Origin: [Eubacterium] yurii subsp. margaretiae ATCC 43715
GTDB lineage: Bacteria; Bacillota; Clostridia; Peptostreptococcales; Filifactoraceae
Assembly (NCBI GenBank): GCA_000146855.1
Contig: GL405246.1
Coordinates: 482,778 to 546,777, forward strand
Direction: 5' to 3'
DNA: 64,000 nucleotides
A model generated the notes under the pieces. The model did no database searches and was not told the origin of the DNA. It saw only the letters and a list, made by a program, of their open reading frames with translations. Shown here in pieces: positions 56,177-64,000 of the stretch (the first letter of the stretch is position 1; each line of letters begins with the position of its first letter). The position numbers and the translations under genes are program-made.

Positions 56177-56951
56177 AACGGGAAAGAGATTAAAAAAGTC
56201 GGTTTTTCTAGGTGCTTTTTTAATTGCATTTATTTATTTTTTTAATAATATGGCATCAGCTACCGCAATACCTAACGTATCACTTAATATTAATACGGGT
56301 GGCAACTCTACCGATATGAGTGATTCAATAGAATTACTCTTATTTTTTACTTTGTTGTCGGTATTGCCGAGTATTCTCATAATGATGACCTGCTTTACAA
56401 GGATAGTGGTGATTCTTTCGTTTTTAAAACAGGCGATTGGTGCACAACAGACCATTCCATCTCAAGTCATGGTAGGCTTGGCGCTGTTCTTGACATTTTT
56501 CATCATGGCGCCTGTAGGTAAACAAGCCTATGATGGTGGACTGAAACCCTATTTTGACAAGCAAATCAAACAGGAACAGGCAGTGGAAAATGTGATGAAG
56601 CCTGTAAGAGAGTTTATGTTCAAGCAGACTAGGCAGTCTGACATAAAGTTATTCCTAGAGCTGTCAAAAGATGAACAATTAAAAAAAGACAATGTAACTC
56701 TTGAAAACATACCTAATTCCGTACTCATACCGGCTTTTTGTATAAGTGAGTTAAAGACCGGATTTCAAATAGGATTTTTGCTGTTCATACCCTTTATTAT
56801 CATAGATATGGTAGTTTCTTCAACACTGATGTCTATGGGTATGATGATGCTTCCACCTATGATGATATCAATGCCTTTTAAATTATTGCTCTTTGTCTTG
56901 GTAGATGGATGGGATTTGGTAATAAGATCCATAGTTATGGGATTTAAGTAG
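56157..56951 (+). CDS. fliP: Flagellar export gate protein FliP
   Basis: 264 residues. An N-terminal signal-like hydrophobic stretch, then VLPSILIMMTCFTRIVVILSFLKQA and a C-terminal MMMLPPMMISMPFKLLLFVLVDGW; all are FliP signatures. Part of the FliPQR core of the type III export gate. Confidence 0.97.
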   Translation: MILTENKTGKRLKKSVFLGAFLIAFIYFFNNMASATAIPNVSLNINTGGNSTDMSDSIELLLFFTLLSVLPSILIMMTCFTRIVVILSFLKQAIGAQQTIPSQVMVGLALFLTFFIMAPVGKQAYDGGLKPYFDKQIKQEQAVENVMKPVREFMFKQTRQSDIKLFLELSKDEQLKKDNVTLENIPNSVLIPAFCISELKTGFQIGFLLFIPFIIIDMVVSSTLMSMGMMMLPPMMISMPFKLLLFVLVDGWDLVIRSIVMGFK

Positions 56952-56960
56952 GAGTGAGTT

Positions 56961-57230
56961 ATGGATATAGATGTAGTAGTAAATATAATACAACAGGCAG
57001 CACTTATGATACTCTTGCTTTCTGCTCCAATGTTACTCATAGGCTTGGTAGTAGGACTTATAGTATCTATATTTCAAGCAACTACTCAGATTCAGGAGGC
57101 GACTCTCGCATTTGTACCCAAGATAGTGGCTGTATTGCTCTCAATGGTAATATTTGGACCTTGGATTATTTCTACCTTGGTCAATTTTACGAGAAACTTG
57201 TTTTTGGGGATGAACAACTTTATAGTTTAG
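56961..57230 (+). CDS. fliQ: Flagellar export gate protein FliQ
   Basis: 89 residues with two membrane segments and the motif GLVVGLIVSIFQATTQIQEATLAFVPKI. Preceded by GGAGTGAG. Standard length. Confidence 0.97.
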   Translation: MDIDVVVNIIQQAALMILLLSAPMLLIGLVVGLIVSIFQATTQIQEATLAFVPKIVAVLLSMVIFGPWIISTLVNFTRNLFLGMNNFIV

Positions 57231-57248
57231 TTTATAATAGGGAATATT

Positions 57249-58031
57249 ATGTTTGGTGATTTGATATTTTTTGTAATGAATTCCATTGATGTCTATATGC
57301 TGATTTTGTCCAGAGTGTTGGGGATTGTCATTATTGCACCTATGTTTTCAAGAAATAATATTCCTGCCATGTTGAAGGTAGGGTTGGGTATGATTTTGTC
57401 GTATGTGATTCTACCTTTTGTCGTACCTAATACAAATATAGATGTTTCAAGCAGTGAGTTTATTTTTTTGGTGGTAAAAGAGCTATTTACAGGATTTTGC
57501 ATAGGTCTTTGTATGGCTCTGATTTTCAATATATTTATGGCAGCCGGGGCAAATGCTGATATAAATATAGGTCTTTCCATGTCACAGATTTTTGACAGCT
57601 CCATAGGTGGAAATACCACCATAAGCGGTCAACTTTTCAATGTATTTGCTTTTTTACTCTTTTTGTCCTTGGATATTCACCATCTGATGATAAGGGCTAT
57701 AGTCAATTCATTTGAGATACTGCCTATAAATACTATTGACTTTTACAAGGAAGGTTTTTTGGACTTTCTTATAAGGCTCAACGCGTATATCTTGGTATCA
57801 TCAATATTATTGGTAGTACCTATAATAATAACTCTCTTTTTAGGCAATATATTACTTGCCTTTATGGCAAAGGTCATGCCACAGATGAACGTCTTTATAG
57901 TAGGTATGCCTTTTAAGATAATAGTGGGCTTTGTTATATTCTATCTAAGCCTGCCTATGGTTAAAAATGTCGTGATAGAGATATTTAAGAAGATGAGCGA
58001 GTATGTTTTTATGTTTTTAAAAATAGCTTAG
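57249..58031 (+). CDS. fliR: Flagellar export gate protein FliR
   Basis: 260 residues, about six membrane segments. RVLGIVIIAPMFSRNNIPAMLKVGLG and the C-terminal MPQMNVFIVGMPFKIIVGF are typical. It is a separate protein, not fused to FlhB as in some clostridia; 270 bases separate them. That gap includes CATAGATTAAAAATAG...AGTATAA (58233-58257), which resembles a decayed family-2 repeat end. Confidence 0.96.
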   Translation: MFGDLIFFVMNSIDVYMLILSRVLGIVIIAPMFSRNNIPAMLKVGLGMILSYVILPFVVPNTNIDVSSSEFIFLVVKELFTGFCIGLCMALIFNIFMAAGANADINIGLSMSQIFDSSIGGNTTISGQLFNVFAFLLFLSLDIHHLMIRAIVNSFEILPINTIDFYKEGFLDFLIRLNAYILVSSILLVVPIIITLFLGNILLAFMAKVMPQMNVFIVGMPFKIIVGFVIFYLSLPMVKNVVIEIFKKMSEYVFMFLKIA

Positions 58032-58301
58032 TTTCTTGATATATTTCGTTTTTTATGTTGAAATTCTTCTAAATTGCAAGATTATAATAAGATTTTGTAG
58101 AATTTATTTAAATATTTATGCTCTATATCAGTGTTATTCTAATTATTAGATATAGAATTTGGATTTATTTTATTTATTAAATACTTATGAATGATTTTTT
58201 ATAATTTATTAGTTAATCCAATCTATGGTTAATTCATAGATTAAAAATAGCAGTATAAGTGGATGATGAGATGTTTGTTATTTGTGAAAAGTGAGCAAAA
58301 G

Positions 58302-59402
58302 ATGTATGATTATATAAAGATTAATCTCCAGTTATTTTCCGAGAAGACTGAAGAGGCAACTCCTAAGAAAAAGGAAGATACGAGGAAAAAGGGGAATGTG
58401 CTCCAAAGTAGGGAGCTTACAGGTGCAGCCTCGCTTTTCGCGGCTGTATTTGCTATTAATACCTTTTCCAAGGAAATATTAAAGGTCATAGTGGATGCGT
58501 GGAACTACTATACAGGAATGTTGAACAGTTTTGAGCTTACAAATCAGATGCAGGCATACAAACTCTTCACAACCTTGCTTATTTTTTGCGTAAAGGCTAT
58601 GCTCTTTATAATAATACCTGTTGTCCTTGTAGCCTTTTTGGTGCAAAAGGCACAGGTTGGAAATATATTTACGGCTGAGACTATAAGACCAAAGCTTGAA
58701 AGAATAAGTATACTGTCGGGGTTTAAGAGGATGTTTTCCATGCAGTCTACTGTCACTCTTATAAAATCTCTGCTTAAGATTATGCTTGTAGGTTATGTTG
58801 GATATGCCTACATCAAAGATAATATGCCATTGGTAATGAAGTCATTTTCACTCAATGACAAGCAATTTTCCTATATGCTATTTCATTTTTCAATAAATAT
58901 GGCACTTAGGATGGTGTATGTAATAATAGCACTGGGTATTTTTGACTATGTGTATCAGAGACATTCATACAACAAGAATATCAGGATGTCAAAACAGGAA
59001 ATAAAAGATGAATATAAGCAATCTGAAGGGGATCCTCAGATTAAATCAAAGATAAAGGAACGTCAAAGGCAGTCTGCTATGAGAAGGATGATGCAAGACT
59101 TGCCAAAGGCGGATGTAATAATCACCAATCCTACGCATTTTGCAGTGGCATTAAAATATGATGAAGATAAGTATGACGCTCCTTATGTGGTAGCGAAGGG
59201 GCAGGATTTTATAGCCAAGAAGATAAGAGAAAAAGCCAAGGAGCTTGATATTCCTATTGTTGAAAACAAACCGCTTGCAAGGGCTTTGTACAGCGAGATA
59301 GACATAGGAAGTGTAATTACACCTCAGTTATATGAGGCTGTCGCAGAAGTATTGGCTTACATCTTCTCTTTAAAGACGGATAATAAAACTAACAGGAGAT
59401 AG
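58302..59402 (+). CDS. flhB: Flagellar export switch protein FlhB
   Basis: 366 residues. INLQLFSEKTEEATPKKKEDTRKKG opens the protein; four membrane segments follow, then the autocleavage site NPTH in VIITNPTHFAVAL. Cleavage switches export from rod/hook to filament subunits. ATG 58302 gives the conserved N-terminus; ATGs at 58263/58266 would add an unconserved extension. RBS is weak in each case. Confidence 0.94.
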   Translation: MYDYIKINLQLFSEKTEEATPKKKEDTRKKGNVLQSRELTGAASLFAAVFAINTFSKEILKVIVDAWNYYTGMLNSFELTNQMQAYKLFTTLLIFCVKAMLFIIIPVVLVAFLVQKAQVGNIFTAETIRPKLERISILSGFKRMFSMQSTVTLIKSLLKIMLVGYVGYAYIKDNMPLVMKSFSLNDKQFSYMLFHFSINMALRMVYVIIALGIFDYVYQRHSYNKNIRMSKQEIKDEYKQSEGDPQIKSKIKERQRQSAMRRMMQDLPKADVIITNPTHFAVALKYDEDKYDAPYVVAKGQDFIAKKIREKAKELDIPIVENKPLARALYSEIDIGSVITPQLYEAVAEVLAYIFSLKTDNKTNRR

Positions 59403-59405
59403 ATA

Positions 59406-61439
59406 ATGAAGATAGGAGATATAGTAGTATCGGTAGGGATAATATTTATGATTCTTATGATAATAATACCTATGCCGGAATTTCTGGTTGATATTATGCT
59501 CAGTATGAACATATCATTATCACTTCTTATATTGTTGATAGCAATGTTTAACAGGGAGGCACTGGATTTTTCAGTATTCCCTTCACTTTTGCTGATTACT
59601 ACAATATTTAGAATAGCACTTAATATAACTACAACAAGATATATCCTATTAAAAGGTGATGCAGGAGATGTAATCGAGGCATTTGGAAACTTCGTTATGG
59701 GTGGTAACGCCATAGTCGGATTTATAGTGTTCATCATCATAATGATAGTAAACTTTATGGTAATTACCAAGGGTTCTGAGAGAGTATCGGAAGTTGCTGC
59801 AAGATTTACACTGGACGCTATGCCCGGTAAGCAGATGGCTATAGATGCAGATTTGAACTCAGGTATGATAGATGAAACACAGGCAAGGACAAGGAGAAGC
59901 AAGATTCAAAGAGAGGCCGATTTTTACGGCTCTATGGACGGTGCTACAAAGTTCGTAAAGGGAGACTCTATTGCCGGTATCATAATTACCTTTATCAATC
60001 TGCTGGGCGGTATACTAATGGGTATACTGTACTTGAAAATAACGGCAGGAGAAGCCTTGCAAAAATATGCCCTGCTTGCAGTTGGTGACGGTCTGGTATC
60101 CTCAATTCCTTCGCTATTGATATCAGCAGCTACAGGTATAATAGTTACAAGGTCGGCATCAGAAGATAATCTTGGAAACGACCTTAGAAATCAGTTGTTT
60201 AACAACTCTACGATAATGTTCATAGTTTCTGGAGTGCTTTTCTTCCTTGCGCTTACACCACTGCCTACACTTCCTTACCTGGTGTTGTCAGTAGTCTTTG
60301 CCTTTGTCGGCAACTCTATAAGGGTAAAAGGTCAAGATGGCGAAAAAGCGGACGTAAAAGAAGAGCAGGCTACAAAGGACGATGTTGAAGAGATAAGAAG
60401 ACCTGAAAATGTACTGCCTCTGCTTAATGTAGAGGCTATAGAGCTTGAATTTGGCTATGGTATAATACCTCTTGCAGACAAATCTCAAGGTGGAGATTTG
60501 TTTGACAGATTGGTAATGATAAGAAGACAGTGTGCGCTTGAGCTGGGAATTATAGTACCTATGATTAGACTTAGAGATAATATCCAGCTCCAACCTAATG
60601 AATATATAATCAAGATTAAGGGTGTTGAAGTTGCAGGAGGTTCAGTGCTTTTTGACCACTACCTTGCTATGAATCCCGGCAATGCCGACGGAGAACTGTC
60701 TGGTATAGACACTATAGAGCCGTCATTTGGATTGCCGGCTAAGTGGATAGACTCTAAGGAGAGAGAAAAGGCTGAGATATACGGCTATACGGTAGTAGAT
60801 CCTCCATCAATTATAGCCACACACCTTACAGAGATAATCAAGAGGTATGCACATGAACTTATAGGAAGACAGGATGTCAAGATGCTTATAGACAATCTCA
60901 AGGAAACACAGCCGTCACTTGTGGATGAGGTTACACCGGCTCTGCTTTCACTTGGAGAAATCCAAAAAGTGCTTGCAAATCTGCTTAGAGAGTCGGTATC
61001 TATCAGAAATTTCGGCACAATAATAGAATCTCTTGCAGACTATGCACAGGTAACTAAGGATACTGATATGCTCACTGAGTATGTTAGACAATCAATGTAT
61101 AGGAATATAACCAATCAGTTCATGCCTCAAAAAGAGGCAAAGGTCATAACTATGGACCAAGATGTGGAGAAAAATATAATGGAGTCTTTACAGACGACGG
61201 AAACAGGTACCTATATGGCACTTGATCCTGTGCGTTCAAAGAGACTGTTAAATAATATCAATGAGCAGGTAGAAAAGGCAATTTCTTTGGGTGAGCAGCC
61301 TATAATAGTAACTGCACCTATAGTCAGATTTTATCTGAAAAAGTTCATAGAGCAGCTAAGCTCTGATATAATAGTCTTATCTTACAATGAAATTGATCCG
61401 ACAGCAAAGATACAATCAATAGGGATGGTGAGTGCGTAG
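59406..61439 (+). CDS. flhA: Flagellar export protein FlhA
   Basis: 677 residues. About eight membrane segments in the first 310 residues with the FHIPEP signature region (RFTLDAMPGKQMAIDADLNSG) and a cytoplasmic domain that forms the chaperone-docking ring. GGAGATAG lies before ATG. Four bases after flhB, and its stop abuts the flhF start. Confidence 0.97.
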   Translation: MKIGDIVVSVGIIFMILMIIIPMPEFLVDIMLSMNISLSLLILLIAMFNREALDFSVFPSLLLITTIFRIALNITTTRYILLKGDAGDVIEAFGNFVMGGNAIVGFIVFIIIMIVNFMVITKGSERVSEVAARFTLDAMPGKQMAIDADLNSGMIDETQARTRRSKIQREADFYGSMDGATKFVKGDSIAGIIITFINLLGGILMGILYLKITAGEALQKYALLAVGDGLVSSIPSLLISAATGIIVTRSASEDNLGNDLRNQLFNNSTIMFIVSGVLFFLALTPLPTLPYLVLSVVFAFVGNSIRVKGQDGEKADVKEEQATKDDVEEIRRPENVLPLLNVEAIELEFGYGIIPLADKSQGGDLFDRLVMIRRQCALELGIIVPMIRLRDNIQLQPNEYIIKIKGVEVAGGSVLFDHYLAMNPGNADGELSGIDTIEPSFGLPAKWIDSKEREKAEIYGYTVVDPPSIIATHLTEIIKRYAHELIGRQDVKMLIDNLKETQPSLVDEVTPALLSLGEIQKVLANLLRESVSIRNFGTIIESLADYAQVTKDTDMLTEYVRQSMYRNITNQFMPQKEAKVITMDQDVEKNIMESLQTTETGTYMALDPVRSKRLLNNINEQVEKAISLGEQPIIVTAPIVRFYLKKFIEQLSSDIIVLSYNEIDPTAKIQSIGMVSA

Positions 61440-62741
61440 ATGCAGGTAAAAAAATTTTTGGGAGAAAATACGGTCTCTGTAATGGCTCTTATCAGGAAAG
61501 AGTTTGGTGAAGATGCCATAATCTTGCAGACCAATAAGGTAAAAACAGGCGGTTTTTTGGGTTTTTTCCAAAAGGAAGAAGTGGAGATACTTGCCGCACT
61601 TGACAACGAAGGCGTATTGGATAGAAAAAACAAGAAAGAAAGTAAAGATAGAGGAAGAATAGAAAATAATTTATCTAAAAAAACACAAAGAATAAGTAAT
61701 GGGAAACTCGAAGATGAAATAGTAAAATTTAAGGCAAAGTCAGACATGGATTTCAAGTATCATATAGATGCCATGAACGATAGGATAAAAAACAGGAGAG
61801 AAAAGGAAACAGACCTCTCATACCAAAATAATATGGATAACCTACCTGTAAGGACAGATGCGAGTTTTGAAGATGAGGCAAAGGAAGTAAAAAAAGATAT
61901 TGATGAGATAAAGACAGCAGTAAGAGAGCTTAAGAAAAAAATCAATGATACTTTTAAAACTCCTCAAGAAGAAGAAGATATTATAAGAGAAGAAGAAAAT
62001 ATTTCAAAACTTAGAAAATTAGGCATTTCATACGAACTTTCAAAAGAAATAGTAGTAAATTTGAAAAAAAAGGGTAAAAATTTTAGGTATGATGACCTAA
62101 AAAATGAAGTTTTAGATATGTTTGCCGATTATATAAAGGTGGACTTTTCTAAAAGACATAAGTATTATGTTTTTATAGGTTCAACAGGAGTGGGGAAGAC
62201 TACCACCTTGGCGAAGATAGCGTCCAAAGAAACTATAGAAAATAAAAAGAAAATAGGGTTTTTGACCTTGGATACCTATAGGATATCCGCAGTAGAGCAA
62301 CTTAAGACCTATGCAGAGATACTCTCATCTCCTATTGAAGTAGCGTACGAGATACAGGACTTAAGCTTTGCCATAGACAGATTATCTAACAGAGATATGG
62401 TATTTATAGATACTGCAGGACGCTCGCATAATAACAAATCACAGATAGATGATTTGAAAAAAGTGTTGACCGATATTGAAGATAAAAAGGTATTTTTGGT
62501 TCTGTCAGCCAATACATCCATAGATGACATCTATGACATAATCGATACCTACAGTTTTGTAGACGAGTATGAGATTATAGTTACCAAGACTGATGAGACA
62601 GGTAGGATGGGAAATATCTTGGATATAATCAAAAAGACTGGAAAAAATATCTCTTACATCACTTTTGGTCAAAATGTACCTGATGACATAGAAAAATTCA
62701 ATATGGGGAAATATGTGTCGGAATTAATCAGGGAGATATGA
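61440..62741 (+). CDS. flhF: Flagellar-placement GTPase FlhF
   Basis: 433 residues. A charged, coiled N-terminal part (about 60-180), then an SRP54-like NG domain with FIGSTGVGKTTTLAKIAS (about 244), DTAGRSHNN and TKTDETGRMGN. It helps set flagellum number and position with FlhG. Start abuts the flhA stop; GGGATGGTGAG lies upstream. Confidence 0.95.
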   Translation: MQVKKFLGENTVSVMALIRKEFGEDAIILQTNKVKTGGFLGFFQKEEVEILAALDNEGVLDRKNKKESKDRGRIENNLSKKTQRISNGKLEDEIVKFKAKSDMDFKYHIDAMNDRIKNRREKETDLSYQNNMDNLPVRTDASFEDEAKEVKKDIDEIKTAVRELKKKINDTFKTPQEEEDIIREEENISKLRKLGISYELSKEIVVNLKKKGKNFRYDDLKNEVLDMFADYIKVDFSKRHKYYVFIGSTGVGKTTTLAKIASKETIENKKKIGFLTLDTYRISAVEQLKTYAEILSSPIEVAYEIQDLSFAIDRLSNRDMVFIDTAGRSHNNKSQIDDLKKVLTDIEDKKVFLVLSANTSIDDIYDIIDTYSFVDEYEIIVTKTDETGRMGNILDIIKKTGKNISYITFGQNVPDDIEKFNMGKYVSELIREI

Positions 62742-62742
62742 G

Positions 62743-63606
62743 ATGATAAACGATCAAGCACAGAGACTAAGAGACGTAGTAAGTAAAAATAAGGAAATAA
62801 GACCTGATAATCAGCCCAAGATAGTATGTATTTCCAGTGGAAAAGGTGGAGTCGGCAAGTCCAACTTCACTACAAATACAGCCTTAGAATTGATAAAAAG
62901 AGGGAAAAAAGTAATAATTATAGATGCAGACCTTGGTCTTGCGAATGTTGAGATTTTACTTGGAGTAGTATCCAAGAGAAATTTTTCCGACCTGATAAAT
63001 TCAGGAGCTAATATCAAAGATATAATAACAGTTACAAACAACGGTATAGGACTAATATCTGGAGGCTCCGGCATATTGGAACTTGCAGATTTGAGCAATG
63101 ATAAGCTGGAGATAGTTTTGGAGTCCATATCAGAGCTTAATAATATGGCGGATTACATCCTAATAGATACAGGAGCAGGGATTTCAAATGTTGTTACAGC
63201 ATTTGCAAAGTTGGCTCACGAAGTAGTGGTTATAACCACTTGCGAGCCTACATCAGTTGCTGATGCCTATGCACTTATAAAATCTTTGGTCATTAAAGAT
63301 AGGGAAAAAGATATTAGCGTAGTAGTAAATAGAGCTGAAAATATAAAAGAAGCTCAAGGTGTTTTTGACAATATAAACACTGTTTCATCAAATTTTATAA
63401 AGAAAGATTTGAACTTTTTGGGGTTCATATATGATGATGTAAGCGTATCAAGAGCGGTAAAGAGGCAAAGGGCATTTATTGAGATGTCTCCTAGTGCAAA
63501 TGCGTCAAAATGTATTGTAAGTATATGTGATAAGTTAATAGACAAAAAAAGTGATACGCAAAATTTTAAAAAATTAGTAGATAGATTTAAAAATTTATTT
63601 AGATAG
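62743..63606 (+). CDS. flhG: MinD-like flagellar number regulator FlhG
   Basis: 287 residues. Deviant Walker A SSGKGGVGKSN (about 31), IIDADLGLANVEILLG and an amphipathic C-terminus (KKLVDRFKNLF). The N-terminal DQAQRLRDVV stretch is the FlhF-activating helix of FlhG. Start overlaps nothing but lies two bases from the flhF stop. Confidence 0.95.
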   Translation: MINDQAQRLRDVVSKNKEIRPDNQPKIVCISSGKGGVGKSNFTTNTALELIKRGKKVIIIDADLGLANVEILLGVVSKRNFSDLINSGANIKDIITVTNNGIGLISGGSGILELADLSNDKLEIVLESISELNNMADYILIDTGAGISNVVTAFAKLAHEVVVITTCEPTSVADAYALIKSLVIKDREKDISVVVNRAENIKEAQGVFDNINTVSSNFIKKDLNFLGFIYDDVSVSRAVKRQRAFIEMSPSANASKCIVSICDKLIDKKSDTQNFKKLVDRFKNLFR

Positions 63607-63614
63607 GTGTGATT

Positions 63615-64000
63615 ATGGTATTAAACAGCCCAAAACTTTTTCAAAATATCAAAATACTCAAAGAGAATATCAATGGAGAAATGGAAGAATACGCTAGTAA
63701 GGTGGAAAGTATTGAAAAAGATAATCTGTTTCTCGTACACACTCCGATAAGAAAATCGGAAGTGGTCATGTTGTTAAACGACTCTGTCATCACTGTTACT
63801 TACATGGTAGAAAAAAAGGGCATGTACAAGTTTGACGCAAAGGTGATAGAAAAGGTGAGAGAAGGCAGGATAACCTTCATCAGAATAAAGAGAATAAGCG
63901 ACATTGTCGAAAATCAAAGAAGACAGTTTTTCAGAATAGAGACAAATTTCAAGGTTGATTTGAAGAGAAAGGATTCTGACGAAATAGAACACGTTGCATC
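63615..64000 (+). CDS. YcgR-like PilZ-domain protein (3' end outside window)
   Basis: The first 128 residues are present. A beta-rich N-terminal YcgR_2-type domain (about 5-100) leads into RRQFFRIE, the RxxxR c-di-GMP-binding loop of PilZ, and the start of the PilZ barrel. Such proteins slow the motor when c-di-GMP is high, and this one sits where Firmicutes place their YcgR/YpfA homologue, nine bases after flhG. AGGTGTGA precedes ATG 63615. Confidence 0.85.
   Translation, partial: MVLNSPKLFQNIKILKENINGEMEEYASKVESIEKDNLFLVHTPIRKSEVVMLLNDSVITVTYMVEKKGMYKFDAKVIEKVREGRITFIRIKRISDIVENQRRQFFRIETNFKVDLKRKDSDEIEHVA

Noticed and set aside
1..64000. CRISPR arrays, tRNA or rRNA genes, prophage or complete insertion sequences
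   Set aside because: I saw no regularly spaced repeats, no tRNA or rRNA signature and no transposase or phage gene; the only mobile-like sequences are non-coding MITE-like repeats.

Overview
The window reads as a chromosomal segment of a low-GC, motile Gram-positive anaerobe of the class Clostridia. A motile Peptostreptococcaceae-like genome (the Eubacterium yurii / Peptoanaerobacter / Filifactor neighbourhood) is my best inference. It rests on strong AT richness, AGA-dominated arginine codons, AAGGAGG-type ribosome binding sites, frequent TTG/GTG starts, a clostridial-style flagellar operon with FliY, MotE, FlbD and FlhF/FlhG, and an sigA-like promoter pattern. No sequence search could be run, so genus-level placement is tentative.

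Layout. 1-8.7 kb is mixed: two tandem related membrane-anchored small proteins (the first cut by the window edge); a leftward block folC - MobA-like nucleotidyltransferase - alpha/beta hydrolase - tsaB - MATE transporter; then a CPBP membrane protease, a small secreted protein and an unrecognised 244-residue protein. 8.8-13.8 kb holds a candidate structured small RNA on the minus strand and the str operon rpsL-rpsG-fusA with tuf under its own promoter. 14.4-17.5 kb (minus) carries psuG, psuK and a uracil-DNA glycosylase-like gene. 17.7-22.4 kb (minus) is the riboflavin operon ribD-ribE-ribBA-ribH behind an FMN riboswitch. 22.7-27.8 kb (minus) is recJ-apt-relA.

From 28 kb rightward the window is dominated by motility genes: fliD-fliS-FliT-like-YjfB-like; then a PTS glucose permease (ptsG), a PASTA-domain penicillin-binding protein, ispF and RNase P RNA; then one long flagellar cluster flgB-flgC-fliE-fliF-fliG-fliH-fliI-fliJ-motE-fliK-(inserted gene)-flgD-flgE-flbD-motA-motB-fliL-fliM-fliY-cheY-fliO-fliP-fliQ-fliR-flhB-flhA-flhF-flhG and the start of a YcgR-like PilZ protein. 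Together these encode the basal body rod, MS ring, switch, export apparatus, hook, stator and the placement GTPase/ATPase.

The less expected layer lies between the genes. Two families of roughly 115-135 bp MITE-like elements with terminal inverted repeats are scattered through the window. One copy is nested inside another, two sit in the leader between the FMN riboswitch and ribD, and two have an element end coinciding with a gene's stop codon. Two separate insertions (ptsG, and a lone secreted/membrane protein gene between fliK and flgD) are each bracketed by duplicated copies of the local terminator region and use CGN arginine codons unlike their neighbours. A strong promoter, a multi-hairpin body and an intrinsic terminator mark an unassigned ~145 nt RNA upstream of rpsL.
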